DNA of 64,000 nucleotides from an uncultured Colwellia sp. Lineage in GTDB: Bacteria > Pseudomonadota > Gammaproteobacteria > Enterobacterales > Alteromonadaceae. The notes under the pieces were generated by a model. The model was not told the origin of the DNA, did no database searches, and saw only the letters and a list, made by a program, of their open reading frames with translations. Both the position numbers and the translations under genes were made by a program. The stretch spans positions 62,001 through 126,000 of the forward strand of contig CAJXQI010000011.1 of the NCBI GenBank assembly GCA_913058395.1, read 5' to 3'. The first letter of the stretch is position 1. Every line of letters begins with the position of its first letter. Positions 33,456-41,971 of this stretch are shown piece by piece.

Positions 33456-34196
33456 TTATAACGATAAGCCCAAGTTATCTAATACTTGATTTAAGTGCTG
33501 AATGGCCTCGTCGGTAGGTCCTGGATAATCGCCAGCTATTGGTACGTTACCAAGATAACCAATATCTTTTGTCCCTTCTGGGCTACAAAAAAATGCTGCT
33601 AACACTAACCTGCGTATACGAGCAAAGGCTAGCATTGGCTTAGCAAACTCCGCAGATAAATCTGCTTTATTATAGGCAATATCATCGACAATCATCAGTT
33701 GCTTAGCTGGACTAACATCAATAAATAAAGCATTAAAACGCAATATTGATTCATCATCAAGCCACGTGAGTATATTGAGAATGTATTCCTTATCAGCTTG
33801 TTGTCGTGAATATGGTGCGCTGACCCATTCATCGACCACATCAGGTACTTTTACCTCACTCGCCGATGGTACATTGCCCTCTCGAGGGACTATGATATCT
33901 GCGAGTACCGCTACTAATGTCAGTTGCTCTGTGGTTAATATTCTTGGCCAAACATTTTTTGGTGCAATAATAAGGTTTGGATCTTTACCATAGCCATTCG
34001 CGCTGACTGGAGAAAGACTAAGATTTGGCCAATGCCCTTTACTTGTATTTAGCTTTTTGCTCGAGCTTTGACAACCTATTAGTGCTGGAAAAGCAGCCGC
34101 GGTAGAAATAGCTCCAAGCCACTTCAATGCACCACGGCGTGTTAAAGAACTTTGATAAGGCTTAGAGCTAGAGTATTTGTTTTTCTTATCAGCCAT
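33456..34196 (-). CDS. gluconate 2-dehydrogenase subunit 3-like protein, Tat-exported
   Basis: ATG 34196 follows the GMC stop by one base with GGGG upstream; the earlier in-frame TTG is rejected. The 246 residues start with a twin-arginine signal (SLTRRGALKWLGAISTAAAFPAL) and continue as the subunit 3 family: LTAEQ-like ILTTEQLTLVAVLADIIVPREG and a C-terminal FFCSPEGTKDIGYLGN. In gluconate dehydrogenase and glucoside 3-dehydrogenase this small subunit carries the FAD subunit through Tat and supports its maturation. It pairs with the signal-less GMC protein encoded immediately upstream. Confidence 0.9.
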   Translation of the reverse strand: MADKKNKYSSSKPYQSSLTRRGALKWLGAISTAAAFPALIGCQSSSKKLNTSKGHWPNLSLSPVSANGYGKDPNLIIAPKNVWPRILTTEQLTLVAVLADIIVPREGNVPSASEVKVPDVVDEWVSAPYSRQQADKEYILNILTWLDDESILRFNALFIDVSPAKQLMIVDDIAYNKADLSAEFAKPMLAFARIRRLVLAAFFCSPEGTKDIGYLGNVPIAGDYPGPTDEAIQHLNQVLDNLGLSL

Positions 34197-34197
34197 C

Positions 34198-35880
34198 TTA
34201 CAATGCCCCTTTATCAAGTTGTGATGCTAACCAAGTCGCATTTCTCATCGCTAAGGTCATAATAGTTAACGTGCAATTTTTATGGGGGTTAGAGGCAAAA
34301 ACACCAGCGTCCATGACAAAAACATTTTTACAATCCCAAGTTTGCCCCCATTGGTTGGTAACAGAATTTTTAGACGAGTCGCCCATTCGAGTGCTTCCAA
34401 CTTCATGAATAATTTGTCCACCTTTGAGAATGGCATCTTCTGCTTTAGGCAAAGGTTTAGTAAAACTAGCCCCCATGGTTTCTAAAATTCTACGAGCAGT
34501 TTTCAAACCATGCTCAACTTGTTTAAGTTCATGCTCTGACCACTGCCAATGAAACTTAACAACAGGTATGCCCCATTGATCTTTTACATTCTGGTCAATT
34601 TCCATATAACAATGTTCATTTGGTAGCATTTCACCACGTAATGACAAACTGACATACGAACCATAAGCCTGCTTAGCAATATTTTTTAAGGGTTGACCAT
34701 AACCGTCTAAGTTGCCACTTACGCCAGCACCTGGAGCACGAAATCCAGAGCCTATTTCAAAATGGTAACCGCGTGGAAAATCTAACAGCTTTTCTTTGTG
34801 AAGTTGGTGCCCCCACCAAGGAATGAATAAATGGTTCGCTGTGTGGCCATCTTCGTTATATTTTGGTCGACCAGCTAGCGCGGGAATTAAAGCACCATAG
34901 CCAACTCCGGTTGAATCCATAATATTTTTCCCCACATGACCGCTAGAATTAGCTAAACCATTAGGGTGATGCTCACTCTTAGAATTTAACAATATTCGTG
35001 CTGATTCACAGGCACTTGCAGCCAATATGATGACTTTAGCTTCAAGGCTATGACTCTGCTTTGTCATTTTGTCGATGTAGGTAATGGCATTGACTTTACC
35101 ATGTTCATCAACATTTACTTCTTTGGCCATTGCGTTAGTGATCACCGTTAATAGCCCGGTGGCTTTGGCCATTGGAATAAGTGATGTTGTCGTTTGAAAT
35201 GCAGCGCCAATTGAACAACCGTGCCCACAAGGTGTGGCATAGAAACATGCTTGACGATCATCTTTAGGACGAGTGAGTACGGCTCGATGCATAGGAGCAG
35301 TGGCAATACCTAGTTTTTTAGCTGCGGCTGACACCAACAACTCAGGTATTCGAGGTTTAGGGGGCGGCTGTAAAATTCCTTCAGCGGAATCTGGCATATC
35401 GTCTAAACCGGTGTTTGTACCACAAATACCAACTAATTCTTCGGTTTTATCATACCAAGGGGCTAACTCTTCATACTCAAACGGCCAGTCAGCGCCTAAA
35501 CCGTCACGTGTAAATCCTTTAAAATCATGAGGGCTAAAGCGCAAGGCATAACGACCCCAATGATTGGTTCTACCGCCTAACATGCGAGAACGCCACCAAA
35601 GAAAGTCTGAACCTTCACCCGTTGTGTAGGGCTCACCAGGGACAGTCCAACCTCCGTCTACAGTCGCATCATAAAAGCCAAAATCTTTATCAACATTGCC
35701 TGAGCCCATTAATGGCGCTTGAGCATTAGTCTTAAACATGGGGGTTTCTGTTTTTGGGTTATAATCGCGCCCTGCTTCTAACATCAGCACTTTGTACCCT
35801 TGCTTGGTAAGCGTATATGCTGCCATCGCACCGCCAGCACCTGAGCCAACGATAATTACTTGATAGTCAAATGTAGCCAT
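34198..35880 (-). CDS. GMC-family FAD oxidoreductase, probable glycoside 3-dehydrogenase
   Basis: This 560-residue flavoprotein has the Rossmann FAD motif VGSGAGGAMAA at 11-21 and a GMC C-terminal domain: HEVGSTRMG, then DAGVFASNPHKNCTLTIMTLAMR with the catalytic His/Asn pair. It has no signal peptide, so it is likely co-exported with the Tat-dependent small subunit. Together with the 3-keto-disaccharide hydrolase gene just upstream, the best reading is oxidation of a sugar C3 hydroxyl in a glycoside. Its start overlaps the preceding stop by one base. Its natural electron acceptor, usually a cytochrome c subunit, is not encoded here. Confidence 0.88.
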   Translation of the reverse strand: MATFDYQVIIVGSGAGGAMAAYTLTKQGYKVLMLEAGRDYNPKTETPMFKTNAQAPLMGSGNVDKDFGFYDATVDGGWTVPGEPYTTGEGSDFLWWRSRMLGGRTNHWGRYALRFSPHDFKGFTRDGLGADWPFEYEELAPWYDKTEELVGICGTNTGLDDMPDSAEGILQPPPKPRIPELLVSAAAKKLGIATAPMHRAVLTRPKDDRQACFYATPCGHGCSIGAAFQTTTSLIPMAKATGLLTVITNAMAKEVNVDEHGKVNAITYIDKMTKQSHSLEAKVIILAASACESARILLNSKSEHHPNGLANSSGHVGKNIMDSTGVGYGALIPALAGRPKYNEDGHTANHLFIPWWGHQLHKEKLLDFPRGYHFEIGSGFRAPGAGVSGNLDGYGQPLKNIAKQAYGSYVSLSLRGEMLPNEHCYMEIDQNVKDQWGIPVVKFHWQWSEHELKQVEHGLKTARRILETMGASFTKPLPKAEDAILKGGQIIHEVGSTRMGDSSKNSVTNQWGQTWDCKNVFVMDAGVFASNPHKNCTLTIMTLAMRNATWLASQLDKGAL

Positions 35881-36605
35881 TATTTTAGCTCTTTTATTTT
35901 TATATTTTTAAACCAAACAGCATCACTGTGATCTTGCAAACCGATATGGCCCGTTGTCGTTTCTGCAAAACCTTGCCATGTACTAAATTTGCTCTTCGAC
36001 ACACGCTGCTGCCACTCTCTGCTCGCAATGACCGTATCGGCTGTTTTTATACCATTTTGCCATACCGTTAAAGCATTATTGCTGAGCCGAATACGCACTT
36101 GGTTCCACTGCCCTGCTGGCTTATGAGACGCCTTCGGAGACGCTAATATGTCATAGATTGAACCAGACAAATGTGAGCTAATTTTATTATCCGCATGCCG
36201 TTCGTTGTCGAGTATCTGCACTTCGATAGCATGTGAATATATTTGTTTACCTTGCTCATCTGCACGAATAAAAATACCGCTATTGCCAGCTTCTGATATT
36301 TTCCACTGTAATTTCAATTCAAAATTTTCATAGCGATTTTTACTCAACAAATCGCCGCCACCGCCTGCAGATAAATGCATAGCATTCTGATCAACAACCC
36401 ATTTAGCGTTAATATCATCACCTTTAAAATTACGCCATTGCGACATGTCTTTGCCATTAAAAAGTAATTGCCAACCCGATCTTCGCTCCTCGACCGACAA
36501 GGTATTTTCACCTGCAACACAAGCGCTGACGAATGCACAAAGCACTATACTCAAAAGCAATTTTCGTCCACTGTTGTTGATTAATCGTAAATGCAAATTT
36601 TTCAC
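35880..36605 (-). CDS. 3-keto-disaccharide hydrolase domain (DUF1080) lipoprotein
   Basis: GTG start at 36605 with GAGGTGA eight bases upstream. The 241 residues begin with a signal peptide and lipobox VSAC (Cys29), then one concanavalin-like PF06439 domain: GWQLLFNGKDMSQW at the start, then FELKLQWKISEAGNSGIFIR, EVQILDNERHAD, GSIYD and a C-terminal IGLQDHSDAVWFKNIKIKEL. Proteins of this domain were called DUF1080 and are now linked to cleavage of 3-keto-glycosides. It should act in the periplasm on the product of the GMC dehydrogenase. Confidence 0.9.
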   Translation of the reverse strand: MKNLHLRLINNSGRKLLLSIVLCAFVSACVAGENTLSVEERRSGWQLLFNGKDMSQWRNFKGDDINAKWVVDQNAMHLSAGGGGDLLSKNRYENFELKLQWKISEAGNSGIFIRADEQGKQIYSHAIEVQILDNERHADNKISSHLSGSIYDILASPKASHKPAGQWNQVRIRLSNNALTVWQNGIKTADTVIASREWQQRVSKSKFSTWQGFAETTTGHIGLQDHSDAVWFKNIKIKELK

Positions 36606-36623
36606 TTATCTCACCTCAATGCT

Positions 36624-37490
36624 TTATGTTCTAGGTTGCACTTGTTTAAGTATTTTATCTAAACCTTGTTTAGACTTTCTTACCGCTTGTAAAGGCGTTA
36701 AGCCATTAGGATATTCTTCCTGCTCTACAACCAGCCATAACGTACCGCCCACTGACATATTACTTTTTATAAGATTTAACCAGTCAATAGTGTCTTCTCC
36801 TATAATAGGCAGTTTGCCTTGGGTACCTTTTGGTAAGCTTGCTTTATAGTGGGTGGTCAAGGTTCTGCCAGGGTAACGTTCTACGTATTCAATCGGATTT
36901 TTTCCGGCGTAAGTCGTCCAACCAACATCTTGTTGTAGTACAACATCTTGAATAGTGTTTTTTGCCAAATAGTCCCAGTAAGTACTACCTTTAAAGTCAT
37001 TAAACTCGTCGTCATGATTATGAAAACCAAATTTAAAGCCTAAAGGGGCTAGCTTAGCTGACAATTGATTAAGTTCATTAACTACCGCTTTAATACCTTG
37101 CGGGTGAAAAGCTCTTTTATCAGACCCAACAATCAGTAACTTCGCATCTAAGTCTTGGTAAAAGGCCATTGATTTAGCATAGTTTTTATCATTAAATTGC
37201 TTAAAATTAACATGTGCTCCACTGGCTTTTAGGCCTAGTTCACTGAGAAATTTTTTTAGACCCTTGCCATTATTTTTATATGGACCAAAATAACCTGCAA
37301 ACTCAACGCCTTCAAACCCCATATCTGCCAGTTGTTTCAATGTGCCTTTAAAGTCACGTTTTAAATCATCTCTAACAGACCACAATTGCACACTTAATTT
37401 TGGTAATTGCATCTCCTTACCTTCATTTGCGTAATTGTTTGTTGATAGCAATAACGCTAACAACATCATGCTTAGCATAAGTTTCTTCAT
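36624..37490 (-). CDS. exported sugar isomerase/epimerase-type TIM barrel protein
   Basis: ATG 37490 gives a clean signal peptide (MKKLMLSMMLLALLLSTNNYA); an ATG 13 codons earlier would spoil it. The 288-residue mature part is an AP_endonuc_2/xylose-isomerase-like barrel: KLSVQLWSVRDDLKRDF, GFEGVEFAGYFG, KFGFHNHDDEFN and VVLQQDVGWTTYAG, carrying the Glu/His/Asp metal ligands. Exported members in keto-glycoside loci may handle 3-keto sugars in the periplasm. It is 18 bases from the hydrolase gene and follows the MFS gene. Confidence 0.85.
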   Translation of the reverse strand: MKKLMLSMMLLALLLSTNNYANEGKEMQLPKLSVQLWSVRDDLKRDFKGTLKQLADMGFEGVEFAGYFGPYKNNGKGLKKFLSELGLKASGAHVNFKQFNDKNYAKSMAFYQDLDAKLLIVGSDKRAFHPQGIKAVVNELNQLSAKLAPLGFKFGFHNHDDEFNDFKGSTYWDYLAKNTIQDVVLQQDVGWTTYAGKNPIEYVERYPGRTLTTHYKASLPKGTQGKLPIIGEDTIDWLNLIKSNMSVGGTLWLVVEQEEYPNGLTPLQAVRKSKQGLDKILKQVQPRT

Positions 37491-37530
37491 TATTATTTCT
37501 CTTTTTATTGTTATTACTGCGTCGTTCATT

Positions 37531-38736
37531 TCATTTTGATTGTTGCCTTTTCATGTATATGGCCAAACCGCTAAATACAACAACAAGTACCATAGGAAAG
37601 ATACTTAAATTTGCTAATGTGGTTTGTCCTGCCACCTGTTCTGCTATGGCGATGGTAGAGTTTTCAGCTAACGCTTTCTCTCTAGCTTCATCAATCCATT
37701 GACCAATAACAGGGTTCCATAAACTGACAGCAAACATACCGACACCGCCCATTATCGACATGCCTAACGCTCCAGATTGGGGAATATATTCAGCAACAAA
37801 TCCAATCATCGTTGGCCAAAAATAAGTAACACCAAGCGCAAATATCAAAGCAGAAATGTAGACCATGTTACCTGACGCTATACTCATGGTGAAGATACCA
37901 ATAGAGGTCATTATTGCTGAATAAAGTAGTACTCCAGCAGGATTAAACCTATGCACTAATGGTCCAGCAAAGTATCGACCAACGGCCATTACACCAGTAA
38001 CCATTGCCATAATTAGCATTGGTGAAGCGCCTGAAGAACCTAAAATTCGCTCAATCCATTGTTGCGTGCCCAACTCACTTGTCGCGGTTAGAGTCATACA
38101 CAAAGCCATAAATAAAAACAGTGGCGAAAAGAGCCCTTTAATATTATTAACAGTAGAAGTATCAATATGGCTCGTTTGAGGGAATTTCTGGCTAATGATA
38201 AAATAACCATATATTAAAGTAGGGATTAACATCACAGCAATTTGTGCTTGCCAGCCAAAACTCATGTCCGTCATATATTTTGAGATCAATGCTCCAATAA
38301 CAATGCCACCAGGAAACCAAACATGAAAACGATTTAACATTGTGGTTTGTTTTTTGTGATACAAATCAGCAATAAGTGGATTACAACCGGCTTCAACGGC
38401 GCCATTAGCAAAACCAATACAAAAACTCGACAGTAAAAGCAGCCAAAAGCCATCCGCTGAAATTGTTAACAACAAACCAAGTAGATGACCAATAAACGCA
38501 ATAATAACCAGTTTTTTTGCACCTAAAAAATTATAGAGCAAGCCCCCAAACATCGTAGCAACAGGAAAGCCTAGGAATGCCATCGCATTGATCCAACCTA
38601 ACTCACTATCAGATAAACCAAAGTCTTGGCTAAGTTGGCCTAAAATTCCGGCGCGAATGGCAAAGGTCATTGCGGTTACAGTTAACGCAATACAACTGGC
38701 GACAAATAACCTGTCGTGACTAGTTTGATCTGACAT
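37531..38736 (-). CDS. MFS transporter, sugar type
   Basis: This 401-residue permease has twelve predicted helices: first helix FVASCIALTVTAMTFAIRAGIL, then LGWINAMAFLGFPVATMFGGLLYN with the MFS loop 2 region, and a C-terminal helix IFPMVLVVVFSGLAIYM. Position among the keto-glycoside genes suggests that it brings the released sugar or keto sugar across the inner membrane. Substrate not determinable. It is tightly packed: eight bases after the preceding stop and two before the next possible start. Confidence 0.87.
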   Translation of the reverse strand: MSDQTSHDRLFVASCIALTVTAMTFAIRAGILGQLSQDFGLSDSELGWINAMAFLGFPVATMFGGLLYNFLGAKKLVIIAFIGHLLGLLLTISADGFWLLLLSSFCIGFANGAVEAGCNPLIADLYHKKQTTMLNRFHVWFPGGIVIGALISKYMTDMSFGWQAQIAVMLIPTLIYGYFIISQKFPQTSHIDTSTVNNIKGLFSPLFLFMALCMTLTATSELGTQQWIERILGSSGASPMLIMAMVTGVMAVGRYFAGPLVHRFNPAGVLLYSAIMTSIGIFTMSIASGNMVYISALIFALGVTYFWPTMIGFVAEYIPQSGALGMSIMGGVGMFAVSLWNPVIGQWIDEAREKALAENSTIAIAEQVAGQTTLANLSIFPMVLVVVFSGLAIYMKRQQSK

Positions 38737-38744
38737 ACGTCCTC

Positions 38745-39797
38745 CTAAAGTCCCAAAATACTGCGATTTAAAGATTGATCAGTACCGCTTGAAGCAAAGT
38801 CGTCAAAGGCATAATCAGGAGTGCGTATTAAGTGTTTTTCAATAAAGCTTGCCCCTTCTCTAGCGCCATCAGTTGGATGCTTAAGGCAACACTCCCATTC
38901 CAATACCGCCCATCCGTTGTAGCCATATTGCGTTAGCTTACTGAAAATTTGTTTAAAATCGATTTGTCCATCGCCAAGTGATCTAAAACGCCCCGGACGT
39001 TGTTGCCAATTTTGATAACCACCGTAGACACCACTACGACCATTAGGTCTGAATTCAGCGTCCTTGACATGAAACGCCTTAATTCGCTCATGATAAATAT
39101 CTATAAATGCCAAGTAATCAAGCTGCTGTAATAAGAAGTGACTTGGATCATAAAGAATATTAACGCGTTCGTGATTGCCCGTTGCCGCTAAAAATCGCTC
39201 AAAAGTAATGCCGTCATGTAAATCTTCCCCGGGATGAAGTTCATAGCAAACATCAACGCCCACATCTTCAAATTTATTCAGCAAGGGTAGCCAGCGTTTC
39301 GCTAACTCCGAAAAACCATCCTCCACTAAGCCAGGCGGTCGTTGTGGCCACGGGTATACGGTTTGCCATAACAAAGCTCCTGAAAAAGTAGCATGAGCAT
39401 TTAGCCCCAGTGATTGACTAACTTTTGCTGCCATTGAAACTTGTTCAATTGCCCATTGCGTTCGCGTCAGAGGCTTATTTTTAAATTCATCAGGCGAAAA
39501 ACCATCAAACTGTTTATCATAACAGGGATGAACCGCAATCAATTGACCTTGAAGGTGGGTCGACAATTCACTGATACTTAAGCCTGCATCACTAACAATT
39601 CCTTTAACTTCATCACAATAGGTTTCACTTTGATAGGCAAGTGTTAAGTCAAATAATCGTTTATCCCACGTAGGAATTTGTACTGCCTTATAGCCCAAGT
39701 TTGCCACCCAATGACAAATACTCTTTAAGTTATTAAATGGTGCATCGTCTTGACAAAATTGTGCGAGGAAAATGCCAGGCCCTTTAATCTGAGACAT
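38745..39797 (-). CDS. sugar phosphate isomerase/epimerase-type TIM barrel protein
   Basis: ATG 39797 is preceded by AGGGG nine bases upstream and lies one base after the Gfo/Idh stop. The 350-residue cytoplasmic protein is a xylose-isomerase-like barrel: GYKAVQIPTWD, VDVCYELHPGEDLHDG with the metal-binding Glu and His, VNILYDPSHFLLQ, then AFHVKDAEF and GWAVLEWECCLK. It resembles YcjR-type keto-sugar epimerases and is expected to work with the neighbouring oxidoreductase on 3-keto sugars. It has no signal peptide, unlike the second barrel protein of the locus. Confidence 0.85.
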   Translation of the reverse strand: MSQIKGPGIFLAQFCQDDAPFNNLKSICHWVANLGYKAVQIPTWDKRLFDLTLAYQSETYCDEVKGIVSDAGLSISELSTHLQGQLIAVHPCYDKQFDGFSPDEFKNKPLTRTQWAIEQVSMAAKVSQSLGLNAHATFSGALLWQTVYPWPQRPPGLVEDGFSELAKRWLPLLNKFEDVGVDVCYELHPGEDLHDGITFERFLAATGNHERVNILYDPSHFLLQQLDYLAFIDIYHERIKAFHVKDAEFRPNGRSGVYGGYQNWQQRPGRFRSLGDGQIDFKQIFSKLTQYGYNGWAVLEWECCLKHPTDGAREGASFIEKHLIRTPDYAFDDFASSGTDQSLNRSILGL

Positions 39798-39798
39798 G

Positions 39799-40977
39799 TT
39801 ATTTTTCCCCTGCAGAAAGTTCATTATCGATAATAAAAGGCCACCATTTTTCCTCAGAAATACTCGCTTTTACGACATTTTCGATAAATGCCATGCCCCT
39901 AACCGCTTCTTCTATTCCAGGCAAATCAAAATACTGGTTATCACAAGGTAACTGTGTTTTTTTAGCTCTGATTTGTTGAACAAAATTAGCGTAGATATTA
40001 GCAAATGCTTCAAGATATCCTTCTGGGTGCCCCGCAGGAGTTCGCATAGCTTGTTGGGCAGCCACACACATTTCTCCAATCCCAGCTCTGATCATTTCAC
40101 TTGCTTGGTTCTGAGATTTTAACCACAAGGTATTCGGCTCTAATTGTGACCATTCAAGACTTTTTTTATCTCCATAAATTCTTAGCTTAAGATTGTTCTC
40201 ATCGCCAAGTGATATTTGACTTGCTAATAAAACCCCTTTCGCACCATTTGAGAATTTTAGAAGTACTGTGCCATCGTCATCCAATGTTCGCCCGTTTACT
40301 GTGGACGTTAGATCCGCGCATAATTCAGTAATAGTCATGCCTGAGACGTACTCGGCTAAATTTGATGCATGCACACCAATATCGCCCATACAACAGCTTA
40401 ATCCTGATTTACTTTCATCTAAGCGCCAACTCGCTTGTTTACTATTTTCATCGGCTTTTAACGCCAACCAACCTTGGCTATACTCAACGACTATTTTAGT
40501 TATATTGCCCAACTCACCTTGCGCAACTAAATGCCTTGCCTGCTTAATAAGCGGGTAACCGGTGTACGTATGGGTCAGCGCGTAGAGCGTATTCTGTTGC
40601 GCTATTATTTTTTTGAGTTTCAGTGCTTCATTTAAGTTGATCGTGGCGGGTTTCTCAGACAAAACATGAAAGCCATATTCCATTGCCATTTTAGCAACAG
40701 GAAAATGTAAATGATTAGGAGTGACAATAACAACAAACTCCATACGCTGGCCTTCAGGAAGCGCGGCTTCGGCTTTAAACATATCTTGATAGGTGGCATA
40801 ACAACGCTGTTCAGCTATATAAAGTGATTTTCCCGACTCAATACAATGTTGATGATTAGAATTAAACGCACCACATATCAGCTCAATATCACCATCCATA
40901 AAAGCGGCGATGCGGTGTATTGCACCAATAAAGGCGCCTTTACCACCACCTACCATCCCCATTCTAATCTTCTTCAT
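39799..40977 (-). CDS. Gfo/Idh/MocA-family oxidoreductase
   Basis: The 392-residue NAD(P)-dependent sugar dehydrogenase has the Rossmann start IRMGMVGGGKGAFIG, VVIVTPNHLHFPVAKMAMEYG, the signature FHVLSEKPATIN (EKP), and a C-terminal substrate domain with CCMGDIGVHASNLAEY. In YcjS-type systems such enzymes reduce a 3-keto sugar to the free sugar, which would finish the pathway. It is the first gene of the minus-strand operon, divergent from the AraC regulator with 150 bases between them. Confidence 0.9.
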   Translation of the reverse strand: MKKIRMGMVGGGKGAFIGAIHRIAAFMDGDIELICGAFNSNHQHCIESGKSLYIAEQRCYATYQDMFKAEAALPEGQRMEFVVIVTPNHLHFPVAKMAMEYGFHVLSEKPATINLNEALKLKKIIAQQNTLYALTHTYTGYPLIKQARHLVAQGELGNITKIVVEYSQGWLALKADENSKQASWRLDESKSGLSCCMGDIGVHASNLAEYVSGMTITELCADLTSTVNGRTLDDDGTVLLKFSNGAKGVLLASQISLGDENNLKLRIYGDKKSLEWSQLEPNTLWLKSQNQASEMIRAGIGEMCVAAQQAMRTPAGHPEGYLEAFANIYANFVQQIRAKKTQLPCDNQYFDLPGIEEAVRGMAFIENVVKASISEEKWWPFIIDNELSAGEK

Positions 40978-41127
40978 AGCTTACCAATATTAAAAATACT
41001 GTTGAAAAATATAGCTCTACTATAGAAGTTAGAGGAAAAAATGTGTTATTAATAAATCGTTTGATGATGCAATAAATTCGGCGTTTACGTATTTAGCTTA
41101 AAGGTAGTTTTCAATAAGGATTCATTA

Positions 41128-41886
41128 ATGCCAACACAGATAGATCACAACTTTCTTAACCAAGTTGAAATTGAACAAATTATCAATATGTTTGATTTAC
41201 TACCGGGCGTGTTGTTCTGGATAAAAGATAGAAATCATGTTTTTCTTCATGCAAATCAGGCTTTTATTGAACACAAAAAAGTGAAGGGATTAAGTCAAAT
41301 AGTAGGTAAAACCGATCACGACTTCTCACCAGCCCATATTGCAAAACAGTTTATCCGTGACGACAAAAAAATACTTTCAGGACAATCAGTTACTGAACGT
41401 TTAGAAGTAAACATGACACAAACTGGTGATACCGCATGGTATGCGACATCGAAGCGATCGCTGTCAAATAAAACAGGAGAGATAATAGGCTCTTACGGCA
41501 TTACTCGACATTTACAAAAGCAAGCTATGGCTTTGACTGGTGTTGAAGCAATCAAAGTGCCCGTAGATTATGTTAGAGCAAATTATCAACAGCCCTTACT
41601 CATTGAAGAACTAGCAGAAATCGCGCATTTATCAGTTAGCGCGTTAGAAAGACGTTTTAAAAAATACCTCACGAAAACCCCTAAGCAATTTATCAATGAG
41701 GTGCGTTTAGAAAACGCACGTCGCTTACTAATTGAAAGTCATATCCCTATTTCACAAGTGGGCTATGAAACGGGCTTTACTGACCACAGTTATTTCAGCA
41801 AACAATTTCGTTTATTTTTTGGCGAATTGCCTTCTGAAGCACGAAGCAATTATCAAGCGTTAATTCAGCCTAACAATGAAAATTAG
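41128..41886 (+). CDS. PAS-AraC family transcriptional regulator
   Basis: The 252 residues divide into an N-terminal PAS-like domain (about 15-135; FDLLPGVLFWIKDRNHVFLHANQAF) and a C-terminal AraC DNA-binding domain (about 145-245) with two helix-turn-helix units, LLIEELAEIAHLSVSALERRFKKYL and ISQVGYETGFTDHSYFSKQFRLFFG. AAGGA precedes the ATG. Being divergent from the seven-gene keto-glycoside operon, it is its likely activator. The PAS domain in place of a cupin suggests a small-molecule ligand or redox cue other than direct arabinose-type sensing. Confidence 0.9.
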   Translation: MPTQIDHNFLNQVEIEQIINMFDLLPGVLFWIKDRNHVFLHANQAFIEHKKVKGLSQIVGKTDHDFSPAHIAKQFIRDDKKILSGQSVTERLEVNMTQTGDTAWYATSKRSLSNKTGEIIGSYGITRHLQKQAMALTGVEAIKVPVDYVRANYQQPLLIEELAEIAHLSVSALERRFKKYLTKTPKQFINEVRLENARRLLIESHIPISQVGYETGFTDHSYFSKQFRLFFGELPSEARSNYQALIQPNNEN

Positions 41887-41908
41887 GCGTAGTAGCTTGA
41901 GGAAATAA

Positions 41909-41941
41909 AAAACCGCTTACTTTAATAAAATAAGCGGTTTT
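41909..41941. terminator. bidirectional terminator
   Basis: AAAACCGCTTA / TAAGCGGTTTT, 11-bp stem with an 11-nt loop between convergent araC-type and ycaO genes. T-runs flank both sides, longer on the minus strand. Confidence 0.85.
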
Positions 41942-41971
41942 CAAAATTAAACTGCGTAGTATTTGCTTATG

